From Pseudomaricurvus sp965656525 (lineage in GTDB: Bacteria; Pseudomonadota; Gammaproteobacteria; Pseudomonadales; Cellvibrionaceae), in NCBI GenBank assembly GCA_965656525.1, contig CBFHKY010000001.1:124001-188000 (forward strand): DNA of 64,000 bases, read 5' to 3'. Below the pieces are notes generated by a model that was not told the origin of the DNA, did not search any database, and worked only from the letters and a program-made list of their open reading frames with translations. Each line of letters opens with the position of its first letter. Within the stretch, counting starts at the first letter, position 1. Made by a program: the position numbers and the translations under genes. This document shows, in pieces, positions 17,104-25,989 of this stretch.

Positions 17104-19518
17104 TTAGTGAGTGCTGATACGAGGAGCCTTAGACTCACTACCACTGTCTTTCTTAGATTGTAGAGCTTTGAACTCTTCATCTGTAAAAGGTGTTGGCATT
17201 GATTGTAGAGCCACTTCTAACACTTCATCAATCCACTTAACGGGAATGATTTTCAGGTCTGATTTAATGTTATCAGGTATGTCTTTCAAGTCCCGTTCGT
17301 TTTCATGTGGGATAAGAACGGTTTTAATGCCTCCACGATGAGCTGCCAGAAGCTTTTCTTTCAGCCCACCAATTTTTAAGACTTGCCCCCGTAACGTAAT
17401 CTCGCCGGTCATAGCAACATCCGCTTTAACCGGAATATTGCTTAAAACCGAAACTAGAGTTGTGCACATCGCAATGCCTGCACTGGGGCCATCTTTTGGT
17501 GTTGCACCTTCGGGAACATGAATGTGGATATCATGCTTATCAATAAAGTCAGGCGCAATTCCTAGTGCTTGTCCCCGCGATCTAACCACCGTTAACGCCG
17601 CCTGGATAGACTCCTGCATCACGTCACCAAGCGAACCTGTTTTCGTGATTCGGCCTTTACCTGCTACTGCTGATGATTCAATGGTAAGCAGTTCACCGCC
17701 CACTTGAGTCCAAGCTAAACCTGTCACTTGGCCAATTTGATTTTCTTCTTCTGCAATCCCGAAATCAAACTTACGAACCCCCAAGTAATCTTCAAGAACT
17801 TCAGAGGTAATGTGGTCAAGCTCTAAGCGTTTATCTTTTACGTGCCGTGTAACGACTTTGCGGCAGAGTTTCGCAATTTCACGATCTAAACCACGAACAC
17901 CTGCTTCACGCGTGTAGTAGCGGACGATATCCCTAATGGCATCATCGTCAATATTGATTTCATCTGCTTTAAGCCCGTTGTTCTTAATTTGTTTTGGTAT
18001 CAAATAACGCGCGGCGATGTTGAGCTTTTCGTCCTCGGTATAACCGGGGATTCGAATAACTTCCATTCGATCCAGCAATGGCCCAGGAATATTCATAGAG
18101 TTCGAAGTACAAAGAAACATCACTTCGGACAAATCGTAATCTACTTCAAGGTAATGATCGTTAAATTTACCATTTTGCTCTGGATCAAGCACTTCCAGAA
18201 GCGCTGAAGCGGGATCGCCACGGTTATCCATACCCATTTTGTCTACTTCGTCCAACAAAAATAGAGGATTTTTTGCCCCTACTTTGGACATTTTCTGAAT
18301 CAGTTTCCCGGGTAATGATCCAATATACGTCCGACGATGTCCTCGAATTTCCGCCTCATCACGGACCCCTCCTAATGCCATCCGAATAAATTTTCGGTTT
18401 GTGGCTCTAGCGATGGATTCACCCAAGGAGGTTTTGCCAACTCCAGGGGGGCCCACTAGGCACAGGATTGGGCCTTTCAGCTTTTTAACGCGCTTTTGAA
18501 CGGCTAAGTATTCAAGAATTCTTTCTTTGACTTCTTCTAAGCCATAATGGTCCGATTCCAGCACTTTTTCTGCACGCTCAAGATCGTGGCGCACCTTGGA
18601 GCGTTTTGACCATGGAACAGAGACCATCCAGTCAATATACGCTCTAACAACAGATGCCTCGGCCGACATTGGCGACATCATTTTTAATTTATTGAGCTCA
18701 GCACGGGTTTTCTTTTCAGCCTCTTCTGGCATTTTTGCTTCGACGACCTTTTTCTCAAGATCCTCCAGCTCATTTGGCTCCTCTGTAATTTCTCCCAGTT
18801 CCTTCTGGATCGCTTTCATCTGTTCATTCAGATAGTACTCACGCTGGCTCTTTTCCATTTGTTTCTTGACCCGGCCTCGGATGCGTTTTTCAACCTGAAA
18901 CAGGTCAATTTCCGCTTCCATAAGTCCGAGTAGATGCTCTAAGCGCTCACGGATATCCACCATTTCGAGGATATCTTGTTTTTGCTCTAGCGCTAATGTC
19001 ATATGAGCAGCCACCGTATCGGTGAGACGACCAAGTTCATCAATGCCAGATAGAGAAGTCATTACTTCGGCGGGTACTTTCTTGCTTAAGCCTACATATT
19101 GCTCAAATTGAGCCATGGCCGAACGCAACATAGCATCAGATTCAGTTTCTGGAATTTCTTCGCTGTGCAATACTTCGGCTTTAGCGCGAAAGTAACCTGG
19201 CTCATCATCAACAGCATAAACACGAGCGCGATCACCGCCTTCAACAAGTACCTTAACAGTGCCATCGGGCAATTTGAGTAGTTGCAGTATGCTAGAGACA
19301 GTACCTATCTCATACAGGTCATCGGCTTGAGGGTCATCGTCTGATGCATTGCGTTGTGCGAGCAGCAAGACTTGCTTGTCAGCAGCCATGGCGTGCTCTA
19401 ATGCCTCAATTGACTTGTCGCGACCAACAAAAAGCGGGATAACCATGTGGGGGTAAACCACCACATCACGCAGTGGCAATAAAGGAAGATCCAAGTGGGT
19501 GGACGTTTCAGATTCCAT
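17104..19518 (-). CDS. lon: ATP-dependent protease Lon
   Basis: This 804-residue soluble AAA+ protease degrades misfolded and regulatory proteins. In order it has the N-terminal LON domain (LPLLPLRDVVVYPHMVIPLF), a coiled linker, the AAA+ module with Walker A GPPGVGKT and sensor regions, and the protease domain. The catalytic serine is in PKDGPSAGIA, and the lysine is in the following GLKEKLLAAHRGGIK stretch. It is the last of the tig-clpP-clpX-lon series and has its own heat-shock-like promoter. Confidence 0.97.
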   Translation of the reverse strand: MESETSTHLDLPLLPLRDVVVYPHMVIPLFVGRDKSIEALEHAMAADKQVLLLAQRNASDDDPQADDLYEIGTVSSILQLLKLPDGTVKVLVEGGDRARVYAVDDEPGYFRAKAEVLHSEEIPETESDAMLRSAMAQFEQYVGLSKKVPAEVMTSLSGIDELGRLTDTVAAHMTLALEQKQDILEMVDIRERLEHLLGLMEAEIDLFQVEKRIRGRVKKQMEKSQREYYLNEQMKAIQKELGEITEEPNELEDLEKKVVEAKMPEEAEKKTRAELNKLKMMSPMSAEASVVRAYIDWMVSVPWSKRSKVRHDLERAEKVLESDHYGLEEVKERILEYLAVQKRVKKLKGPILCLVGPPGVGKTSLGESIARATNRKFIRMALGGVRDEAEIRGHRRTYIGSLPGKLIQKMSKVGAKNPLFLLDEVDKMGMDNRGDPASALLEVLDPEQNGKFNDHYLEVDYDLSEVMFLCTSNSMNIPGPLLDRMEVIRIPGYTEDEKLNIAARYLIPKQIKNNGLKADEINIDDDAIRDIVRYYTREAGVRGLDREIAKLCRKVVTRHVKDKRLELDHITSEVLEDYLGVRKFDFGIAEEENQIGQVTGLAWTQVGGELLTIESSAVAGKGRITKTGSLGDVMQESIQAALTVVRSRGQALGIAPDFIDKHDIHIHVPEGATPKDGPSAGIAMCTTLVSVLSNIPVKADVAMTGEITLRGQVLKIGGLKEKLLAAHRGGIKTVLIPHENERDLKDIPDNIKSDLKIIPVKWIDEVLEVALQSMPTPFTDEEFKALQSKKDSGSESKAPRISTH

Positions 19519-19558
19519 GGTTTTAGCTCTCTTTACTTCTAAAATTTCCTCTTGAACT

Positions 19559-19589
19559 TAGAATGGGGGCAAATAAGTCGAAATACAAT
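19559..19589 (-). promoter_or_regulatory. Heat-shock (sigma-32 type) promoter for lon
   Basis: On the minus strand CCCCATTCTA matches the sigma-32 -10 consensus (CCCCATnTA). Fourteen nt upstream is ATTGTAT, a partial match to CTTGAAA. It lies 41 bp before lon, a known heat-shock gene. Confidence 0.5.
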
Positions 19590-19600
19590 GTTAAGGGGTA

Positions 19601-19637
19601 AATAAATAAAAGGGGCTCAAGGCCCCTTTTATTTATT
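19601..19637 (-). terminator. clpX terminator
   Basis: A perfect 16-bp inverted repeat with AAAAGGGGC / GCCCCTTTT at its core and a 5-nt loop lies between clpX and lon. It should insulate lon from clpPX transcription. Confidence 0.8.
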
Positions 19638-19661
19638 TTGGATAAAACTACTGTGTTCAGG

Positions 19662-20954
19662 CTACTCTTCTGGTGCCACTTTTTGTTGCTCTGGCTCTGA
19701 TGCATAGACCAGTAGCGGCTCTGATTCACCTTTGATCACGGACTCATCAACCACAACCTTAGAGACACCTGTTTCAGAAGGGATCTTATACATCGTGTCC
19801 AACAGCACCGATTCCATGATTGAACGCAGACCCCTAGCGCCCGTTCTTCGCTGCATAGCTTTATTTGCGACGGCCTCTAGGGCGTCTTTGCGGAAATCCA
19901 CATCAACACCTTCCATCTCAAACAACTTGGTGTATTGCTTTGTCAGTGCATTTTTAGGTTCTGTAAGAATCTGAACTAACGCTTCAAGGTCGAGCTCTTC
20001 CAGTGTTGCGATCACAGGAAGACGACCTACAAACTCTGGAATCAATCCATATTTCACAAGATCTTCGGGTTCAAGGTCTTTAAAGGCCTCACCTATATCT
20101 TTGCTGGTGTCTTTGCTCTTTACTTGAGCGCCAAATCCGATACCGCCTTTTTCTGAGCGATCGCGAATGACCTTATCCAAACCGGCAAAAGCACCGCCAC
20201 AGATAAACAAGATACTGGAGGTGTCGACTTGCAAAAATTCCTGCTGAGGGTGTTTTCTTCCACCTTGAGGAGGAACCGATGCCACAGTACCTTCAATCAA
20301 TTTAAGCAGAGCTTGCTGCACTCCCTCACCTGAAACATCGCGCGTGATCGACGGATTGTCAGATTTACGTGAAATCTTATCGATTTCATCGATATAAACG
20401 ATACCTTGCTGAGCTTTTTCTACATCGTAGTCGCATTTTTGTAGCAGCTTCTGGATGATATTTTCAACATCTTCACCGACGTATCCAGCTTCAGTCAAAG
20501 TTGTGGCATCCGCAATGGTGAACGGAACATTCAATAGGCGCGCCAAAGTTTCTGCCAATAATGTCTTACCGCTACCCGTTGGCCCTACCATCAAGATGTT
20601 ACTTTTACCTAGCTCGACCGTGTCCTTATCTTTTTTCGCTTCACCCAAGCGCAAACGTTTGTAGTGATTATATACTGCGACAGCCAACACTTTTTTGGCA
20701 CGACTTTGCCCGATGACGTATTCATCTAAGGTATTAGCAATCTCTTGTGGTGTAGGCAATCGATCACTGCTGCCTTCTGAAGCCGACTCTTGGATTTCTT
20801 CGCGAATGATATCGTTGCACAGATCAACGCATTCGTCGCAGATAAAAACGGAGGGACCAGCAATCAGCTTTCTGACTTCGTGCTGGCTTTTGCCGCAAAA
20901 TGAGCAGTAAAGCAGTTTACCATTGTCATCTCCGGTGTCTTTCGTATCGGTCAT
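19662..20954 (-). CDS. clpX: ATP-dependent Clp protease unfoldase ClpX
   Basis: The 430-residue AAA+ unfoldase feeds tagged substrates to ClpP. The N-terminal zinc domain has C17-x2-C20 and C39-x2-C42. Walker A is GPTGSGKT, Walker B is IVYIDEIDK, and the pore loop reads AGYVGEDVE. The ClpP-binding IGF loop appears as GGIGFGAQV. It lies downstream of clpP, separated by 262 bp that carries a hairpin. Confidence 0.97.
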   Translation of the reverse strand: MTDTKDTGDDNGKLLYCSFCGKSQHEVRKLIAGPSVFICDECVDLCNDIIREEIQESASEGSSDRLPTPQEIANTLDEYVIGQSRAKKVLAVAVYNHYKRLRLGEAKKDKDTVELGKSNILMVGPTGSGKTLLAETLARLLNVPFTIADATTLTEAGYVGEDVENIIQKLLQKCDYDVEKAQQGIVYIDEIDKISRKSDNPSITRDVSGEGVQQALLKLIEGTVASVPPQGGRKHPQQEFLQVDTSSILFICGGAFAGLDKVIRDRSEKGGIGFGAQVKSKDTSKDIGEAFKDLEPEDLVKYGLIPEFVGRLPVIATLEELDLEALVQILTEPKNALTKQYTKLFEMEGVDVDFRKDALEAVANKAMQRRTGARGLRSIMESVLLDTMYKIPSETGVSKVVVDESVIKGESEPLLVYASEPEQQKVAPEE

Positions 20955-21029
20955 TAAACCTCTCCGTACAAACTTGAATAAAGCCTTTCATATACATTGA
21001 TAACAATGAAGACCAAAAGCTTATTTTTC

Positions 21030-21063
21030 AAGAGAGCCTCCTGTTTAATCGGTAGGCTCTCTT
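21030..21063. terminator. Hairpin between clpP and clpX
   Basis: A perfect 10-bp stem AAGAGAGCCT / AGGCTCTCTT with a 14-nt loop. The T run follows it on the plus strand, opposite to clpPX, so it may be an antisense terminator, an attenuator or an mRNA processing site. Confidence 0.4.
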
Positions 21064-21216
21064 TTAAATCATGCACTTATGAGAAAAGTGCTGCCTATTA
21101 AGCCATCTAAGAGCATCGTCGATTTTCACAACTGCTTTAAGGATCGCTTTATCTTGCGTTCAGTTTAGCCAAAAAATGACTTTGCGCCTAATCATCATGG
21201 TGAAAACGCCACTGTT

Positions 21217-21855
21217 TTAAAGGCCTTTTACTCTCTGCTCTACTACTTCATCAATCAAACCGTACTCTTTCGATTCTAGGGCACTCATGAAGTTATCTCT
21301 TTCAGTGTCGTGTTCAATGTCTTCAATACTGCGCCCACAGTGGTAGGCCATCAGCTCATTTAAGCGCTTACGAATTTTGAGTATTTCTTGAGCATGAATG
21401 TGAATATCTGAGGCTTGACCTTGTGCACCGCCACTGGGCTGATGGATCATGACACGAGAATTAGGCAAGCAATAACGCTTTCCTTTGGCGCCAGCATTTA
21501 GCAAGAAGGCCCCCATACTACAAGCTTGACCGATACACATTGTACTGACGTTGGGCTTGATAAACTGCATCGTGTCATAGATCGACAAACCTGCAGTTAC
21601 AGAGCCACCAGGAGAGTTAATGTACAAATGAATATCTTTATCTGGGTTTTCGGCTTCTAAGAACAGCAATTGAGCAACCACTAAATTAGCCATGTGGTCT
21701 TCTACTGGACCGACCAGAAAGATGACTCGCTCTTTTAAAAGACGGGAATAGATGTCGTATGAGCGCTCACCTCTTGCGGTTTGCTCTACAACCATTGGAA
21801 CCAAACCAGAATTTACAATATTGGAGTTCGAGTTTTCAAAATCAAAAGTTGCCAT
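21217..21855 (-). CDS. clpP: ATP-dependent Clp protease proteolytic subunit ClpP
   Basis: A 212-residue serine peptidase that forms the double-ring chamber used with ClpX or ClpA. The catalytic triad is visible: S113 in GQACSMGAFL, H138 in MIHQPSGG and D187 in TERDNFM. A short N-terminal propeptide precedes LVPMVVEQTARGERSYDIYSR. It is downstream of tig, with a hairpin between them. Confidence 0.97.
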   Translation of the reverse strand: MATFDFENSNSNIVNSGLVPMVVEQTARGERSYDIYSRLLKERVIFLVGPVEDHMANLVVAQLLFLEAENPDKDIHLYINSPGGSVTAGLSIYDTMQFIKPNVSTMCIGQACSMGAFLLNAGAKGKRYCLPNSRVMIHQPSGGAQGQASDIHIHAQEILKIRKRLNELMAYHCGRSIEDIEHDTERDNFMSALESKEYGLIDEVVEQRVKGL

Positions 21856-21977
21856 GTGATGTTTTGTTCCTGTACGACAAGATCGAAAAAATAGGTTTTA
21901 AGAAACCCAAATGACATGGAACTGAGCTTAAACGTTGCGAGGAAGATATTCCACTAGTGAGTGAAAAAAGGAGGAAG

Positions 21978-22007
21978 TTCGCTGCGAAACGAGCGCTTCG
22001 CAGCGAA
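21978..22007 (-). terminator. Hairpin between tig and clpP
   Basis: A perfect 11-bp stem TTCGCTGCGAA / TTCGCAGCGAA with an 8-nt loop. On the minus strand a CTTCCTCC stretch then TTTTTT follows, so termination may be only partial. Confidence 0.45.
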
Positions 22008-22040
22008 AAATGCATTCAAATCAATCAATTGAATGAATTT

Positions 22041-23363
22041 TTAACCAGCATTTTGCTGAGGTTTAACGAGCTCTGAGTAAGAAGTCTTAGATTCGGTGAC
22101 GTTAGCGCCAGCCAAAATATGCTCGACAACTTGATCTTCCAAAACAACAGATTCAACACTGTTCAGTAATTGTGGGTTGCTATAATAATAAGTAACCACT
22201 TCTTCTGGATCTTGATAAGCAGATGCCATTTCTTCAACCATTTCGCGAACTTTTGCTTCATCGGCTTTCAGCTCAGAAGCTTTGATCAGCTCACCAACAA
22301 TTAAGCCTAAAGCCACACGCTTTTCAGCTTGCTCTTTAAACATTTCGTTTGGCAGCAAAGACTTAAGATCTAAGCCTGGCTGGGCACCAGCACCGCCAAA
22401 TTGTTGCATCATCTGGTTGCGCAAGGTTTCAATTTCACTTTCTACCAGAGCGGACGGCAGATCAAGCTCGTGAGTTTCAATCAGCTTGTCCATGACTTGG
22501 TTTTTTAGCTTGGACTTGGCAGCGTTTTTCAGCTCACGTTCCATATTTTTCAAGACTTCAGCACGGAATGTCGCCTCATCCGACGCTTCAACACCAAACT
22601 TCTTAAACAGCTCTTCGTTAAGCTCAGGCAAAGTTTGCTCAGAGACTGAGTTCAACTTAACGTTAAACTCAACAGCAGCACCTTTCAGGTCTTCTGAATG
22701 GTAGTCTTCAGGGAAAGTGAGAGAAAGCGTTTTTTCTTCGCCGGCACTCATGCCAACAATCCCATCCTCAAAACCTGGAATCATGGAGCCAGAACCGAGC
22801 TCTAACTTGTGGCCTTCACCTTTACCGCCTTCAAATTCTTCACCATCTTTGGTGCCGATGAAGTCGATATCTACCTGATCAGAAAGTGCCGCTGCACGCT
22901 CTACAACATCCCAGCTCGCTTGCTGCTTGCGTAGAGTTTCAATCATGGTATCAACGTCAGACTCTTCGATATCAGCCACAGCTTTATCGATTTCAAAAGC
23001 TGTGGTGTCAGCAAGTGCAACCTCTGGATAAACTTCGAACGTTGCTATGAACTCAACGTCAGAACCTTCATCCATAGACTTTGGTTCTATAGAAGGCTGA
23101 CCAGCTGGCTTGACGTTTTCTTGCTGCACGGCATCATAAAAAGAACGGCTCATCAGCTCGCCAACAACTTCTTGACGAACGCCAGCACCAAAACGCTGCT
23201 TCACAACTTTGAAAGGTACTTTACCTTTACGGAAACCATTTAAACGTACGGTTTTTGCCGCATTTTGCAAGCGTTTGGTGATTTCTGTGTCTACTTGCTC
23301 GGCTGGGATGCCTACGGTCATACGACGCTCTAGACCGGTAGTTGTCTCAATTGAAACCTGCAT
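22041..23363 (-). CDS. tig: Trigger factor (ribosome-associated chaperone)
   Basis: A 440-residue chaperone and prolyl isomerase at the ribosomal exit. It begins MQVSIETTTGLERRM, with the ribosome-binding signature GFRKGKVPFKVV in the N-terminal domain. The FKBP-like domain (residues 150-245) has DQVDIDFIGTKDG and FEDGIVGM, and a helical C-terminal domain follows. The ATG at 23363 is preceded by GAGGAA; a longer in-frame reading to 23411 is not supported by the family. tRNA-Leu lies 89 bp upstream on the same strand. Confidence 0.96.
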   Translation of the reverse strand: MQVSIETTTGLERRMTVGIPAEQVDTEITKRLQNAAKTVRLNGFRKGKVPFKVVKQRFGAGVRQEVVGELMSRSFYDAVQQENVKPAGQPSIEPKSMDEGSDVEFIATFEVYPEVALADTTAFEIDKAVADIEESDVDTMIETLRKQQASWDVVERAAALSDQVDIDFIGTKDGEEFEGGKGEGHKLELGSGSMIPGFEDGIVGMSAGEEKTLSLTFPEDYHSEDLKGAAVEFNVKLNSVSEQTLPELNEELFKKFGVEASDEATFRAEVLKNMERELKNAAKSKLKNQVMDKLIETHELDLPSALVESEIETLRNQMMQQFGGAGAQPGLDLKSLLPNEMFKEQAEKRVALGLIVGELIKASELKADEAKVREMVEEMASAYQDPEEVVTYYYSNPQLLNSVESVVLEDQVVEHILAGANVTESKTSYSELVKPQQNAG

Positions 23364-23452
23364 GGTGTTCCTCGTGAAAGTCAGATCAATACCTGAAGCT
23401 ATTTGATGCACGAATCATGACTGTAAAAACAATCACAAAACCTCTATGTAAT

Positions 23453-23537
23453 TGGTGCGGACGGAGAGACTTGAACTCTCACACCTTTCGATACCAGAAC
23501 CTAAATCTGGCGCGTCTACCAATTCCGCCACGTCCGC
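23453..23537 (-). tRNA. tRNA-Leu (anticodon TAG)
   Basis: 85 nt, with a 7-bp acceptor stem (GCGGACG / CGTCCGC), an anticodon loop TTTAGGT reading CUA, a long variable arm and an encoded CCA end. It is identical to the copy at 60676-60760 on the other strand. Confidence 0.95.
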
Positions 23538-23731
23538 TTTGTCTTAACAAGTTACTTGAAATATGGCCTTCAAACTTAAAGGCTTGTGTCCAAGAAGAAC
23601 TGCAACCCACTGATTTTTAAATGTTTATTAACATTTTTAAGGGGTTGCCACATGTCAAGGGCAGCAAATTCTGCCACACTAGCCTACACGGTTCAATACC
23701 GCAGTGAAAAATGCCTTTTTAGTAGGCGACC

Positions 23732-24625
23732 TCAATGACGCCGATTAACAATGTATCCGGCTTGTTTTAGTTGGTGAACCAAGCCATAAGAGCCCAACAG
23801 GTGACCCGCTCCCACTACCACAAATACTTTCTCACCTTGTGCCAACAAAGCTCTAAGTTTACGCAGCATTTTGTCATTGCGTTGAATAAAAATACTGTCA
23901 TGCAACCGTTGCGATTCTTGGCTAAAAGACTGTTTGATCGTCGCACTTAAAGAATCCGTATCGCCAACACGCCACGCAGTAATTAAGTTATTTAACATCT
24001 CTGGTGCCGTCTCAAGGTCTTTGAGCGTTTGCAGAAGAAATTCTATTTGTTGCTGCAGCGTTAAACTGTCAAAAATGCGCATTTGTGCAGCAAATGTTTC
24101 CAATTCTACAATGGGTTTTGGTGCGCTGGGGTGATGTGCAAGCGTAAGAAAATAGCGATCAACTCCGTAGCCTTCACTATACCCCGCTCTTCTAACTTGC
24201 GCCGCTGTAATTTGTACCGCCACCAACCAAGGCTTCAATCGCTGCATTGCATCGCTTGGCAAATCAACGGCCGATAATGCTTGTTCAACACGCTGCCATT
24301 GCAAATCAGACAAAAAATCTTGCAGCCGCATACCTTGAGGGAGTCGACCATGATGACCTAAGGCCAGAGAGACCTCGGCTTGTTCTAACGCTTCTGGATC
24401 GAGCTCAACAGCAAGAATATCACTGCTGGAAAACGCGTCATTGACATAGTCGGGCAGCGGGTAGAGCTCGGGGCTGCCAAAATGTATTGAGCCCAACAAG
24501 TAGAGATGCCCGTCCCCTTCACTCGTGCGCACACTCCAGAGCGCTGGGCTTGCAGACTCCAGAGCGATAACCGACTGAGCAACCACGGAGACAACAAACA
24601 GTAGAACAAGCAGAAACTTGGGCAT
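23732..24625 (-). CDS. TraB/GumN family protein, exported
   Basis: A 297-residue protein with a signal peptide ending near VIALESA. The TraB/GumN (PF01963) hallmarks are present: GHLYLLGSIHFG near the start, ILAVELDPEALE, a middle VVELETFAAQMRIFDSL, and a terminal VVVGAGHLLGSYGLVHQL with the second conserved GxxH. The fold is related to metalloproteases of the Tiki/EreA group, but the bacterial function is not established. It stands alone between tRNA-Leu and fadA. Confidence 0.85.
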   Translation of the reverse strand: MPKFLLVLLFVVSVVAQSVIALESASPALWSVRTSEGDGHLYLLGSIHFGSPELYPLPDYVNDAFSSSDILAVELDPEALEQAEVSLALGHHGRLPQGMRLQDFLSDLQWQRVEQALSAVDLPSDAMQRLKPWLVAVQITAAQVRRAGYSEGYGVDRYFLTLAHHPSAPKPIVELETFAAQMRIFDSLTLQQQIEFLLQTLKDLETAPEMLNNLITAWRVGDTDSLSATIKQSFSQESQRLHDSIFIQRNDKMLRKLRALLAQGEKVFVVVGAGHLLGSYGLVHQLKQAGYIVNRRH

Positions 24626-24782
24626 ATAAAGGCAACAGCTGTTTAAAGGAAGGTAAGCGTCTGCCGTGCACTCATAAACAAAAGTGCACGGTTAGATAGC
24701 GGCTGATAGTAACAGATTGCCACTTAGGTCGATATTACCCTGTCCCCGCCGGAATAACTGTTAATTCGACTACGACCGTATT

Positions 24783-25958
24783 CTACACCCGCTCTATTAC
24801 GGTAGTGATGCCTTGCCCAAGACCAATACACATCGTAGACACGCCAACACTCAGCTTTCGATCTTGCATAACCGTCAGCAATGACCCGCTGATCCTAACA
24901 CCGGAACAGCCAAATGGGTGACCCAGTGCGATGGCCCCACCGTGAAGATTCACTTTTTCATCCATAACATCCAGCAGCTCCAAGTCTTTTAAAACAGCCA
25001 GCGCCTGAGCCGCAAACGCTTCATTGAGCTCCATATAATCCACATCTTTTATGCTCATGCCCAGTTGCTTTAAGGCTTTTTGAGTTGAGGGCACTGGGCC
25101 GTATCCCATAATCGAGGGGTCCACACCTGAAACAGTTGCAGCAGTCACCTTGGCAATAGGCTGCAAGCCAAGCTGACCCGCCTTTTCGGCGGACATAATA
25201 AGCATCACCGACGCTCCGTCGGTAATTTGCGAAGAAGACCCAGCAGTAACCATACCGCCGTTTGGGTTAAATGCTGGCGGCAATTGGGCCAGCGATTCAA
25301 GAGTTGTATCAGGACGAATGGTTTCATCCTCACGAACTAAAATAGGAACACCGTCTTTATCGTGACCGGTTACCGGTATGATCTCCTTGGCGAACTTACC
25401 TTCTGCGCGAGCTTTGGCGGCCAACTGATGGGAGCGCACCGAAAATGCGTCCATTTGCTCGCGCTGAATTCCATGAAGTAACGCTACCATTTCCGCTGTC
25501 ATTCCCATGCTGCCAGCGGCTTTCGCGACAGTAAGCCCCATCAGCGGATTCGGATCAATACCCTCCATCATGTTCAAATGTCCCATGTGTTCGACGCCAC
25601 CCACAAGATACACATCACCAAAGCCCGCCCGAATGTTCGCAACGGCGGTGTGCATGGCAGACATCGAAGAGCCACACAACCGATTGACCGTTTGCGCTGG
25701 AACGGAATGAGGCAAACCTGCAAGAAACCCAATCATTCTCGCGATGTTCATACTTTGTTCACCACGCTGCATCACACAACCCCAGATAAGATCATCGATC
25801 ATTGCTGGGTTTAGCTCTGGGTTTCTGTCGAGAAGGCCTTTAATAATCTGTGAGCTAATATCATCAGCTCTAACGTGTCTAAAACATCCGTTTTTCGCTT
25901 TACCCATGGCACTGCGAGCATAGTCGACGATCACGGCATCTCTTGGATTTATACTCAT
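24783..25958 (-). CDS. fadA: 3-ketoacyl-CoA thiolase FadA
   Basis: The 391-residue thiolase subunit of the beta-oxidation complex splits 3-ketoacyl-CoA to acetyl-CoA and a shortened acyl-CoA. The nucleophilic C95 is in VNRLCGSSM, the ALGHPFGCSG histidine motif is present, and a second active cysteine lies in MCIGLGQG. It follows fadB by 31 bp on the same strand, as in the classic fadBA operon. Confidence 0.97.
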   Translation of the reverse strand: MSINPRDAVIVDYARSAMGKAKNGCFRHVRADDISSQIIKGLLDRNPELNPAMIDDLIWGCVMQRGEQSMNIARMIGFLAGLPHSVPAQTVNRLCGSSMSAMHTAVANIRAGFGDVYLVGGVEHMGHLNMMEGIDPNPLMGLTVAKAAGSMGMTAEMVALLHGIQREQMDAFSVRSHQLAAKARAEGKFAKEIIPVTGHDKDGVPILVREDETIRPDTTLESLAQLPPAFNPNGGMVTAGSSSQITDGASVMLIMSAEKAGQLGLQPIAKVTAATVSGVDPSIMGYGPVPSTQKALKQLGMSIKDVDYMELNEAFAAQALAVLKDLELLDVMDEKVNLHGGAIALGHPFGCSGVRISGSLLTVMQDRKLSVGVSTMCIGLGQGITTVIERV

Positions 25959-25989
25959 GGCTTAAAATCTCCTGTCGTTCTCATCTGTT

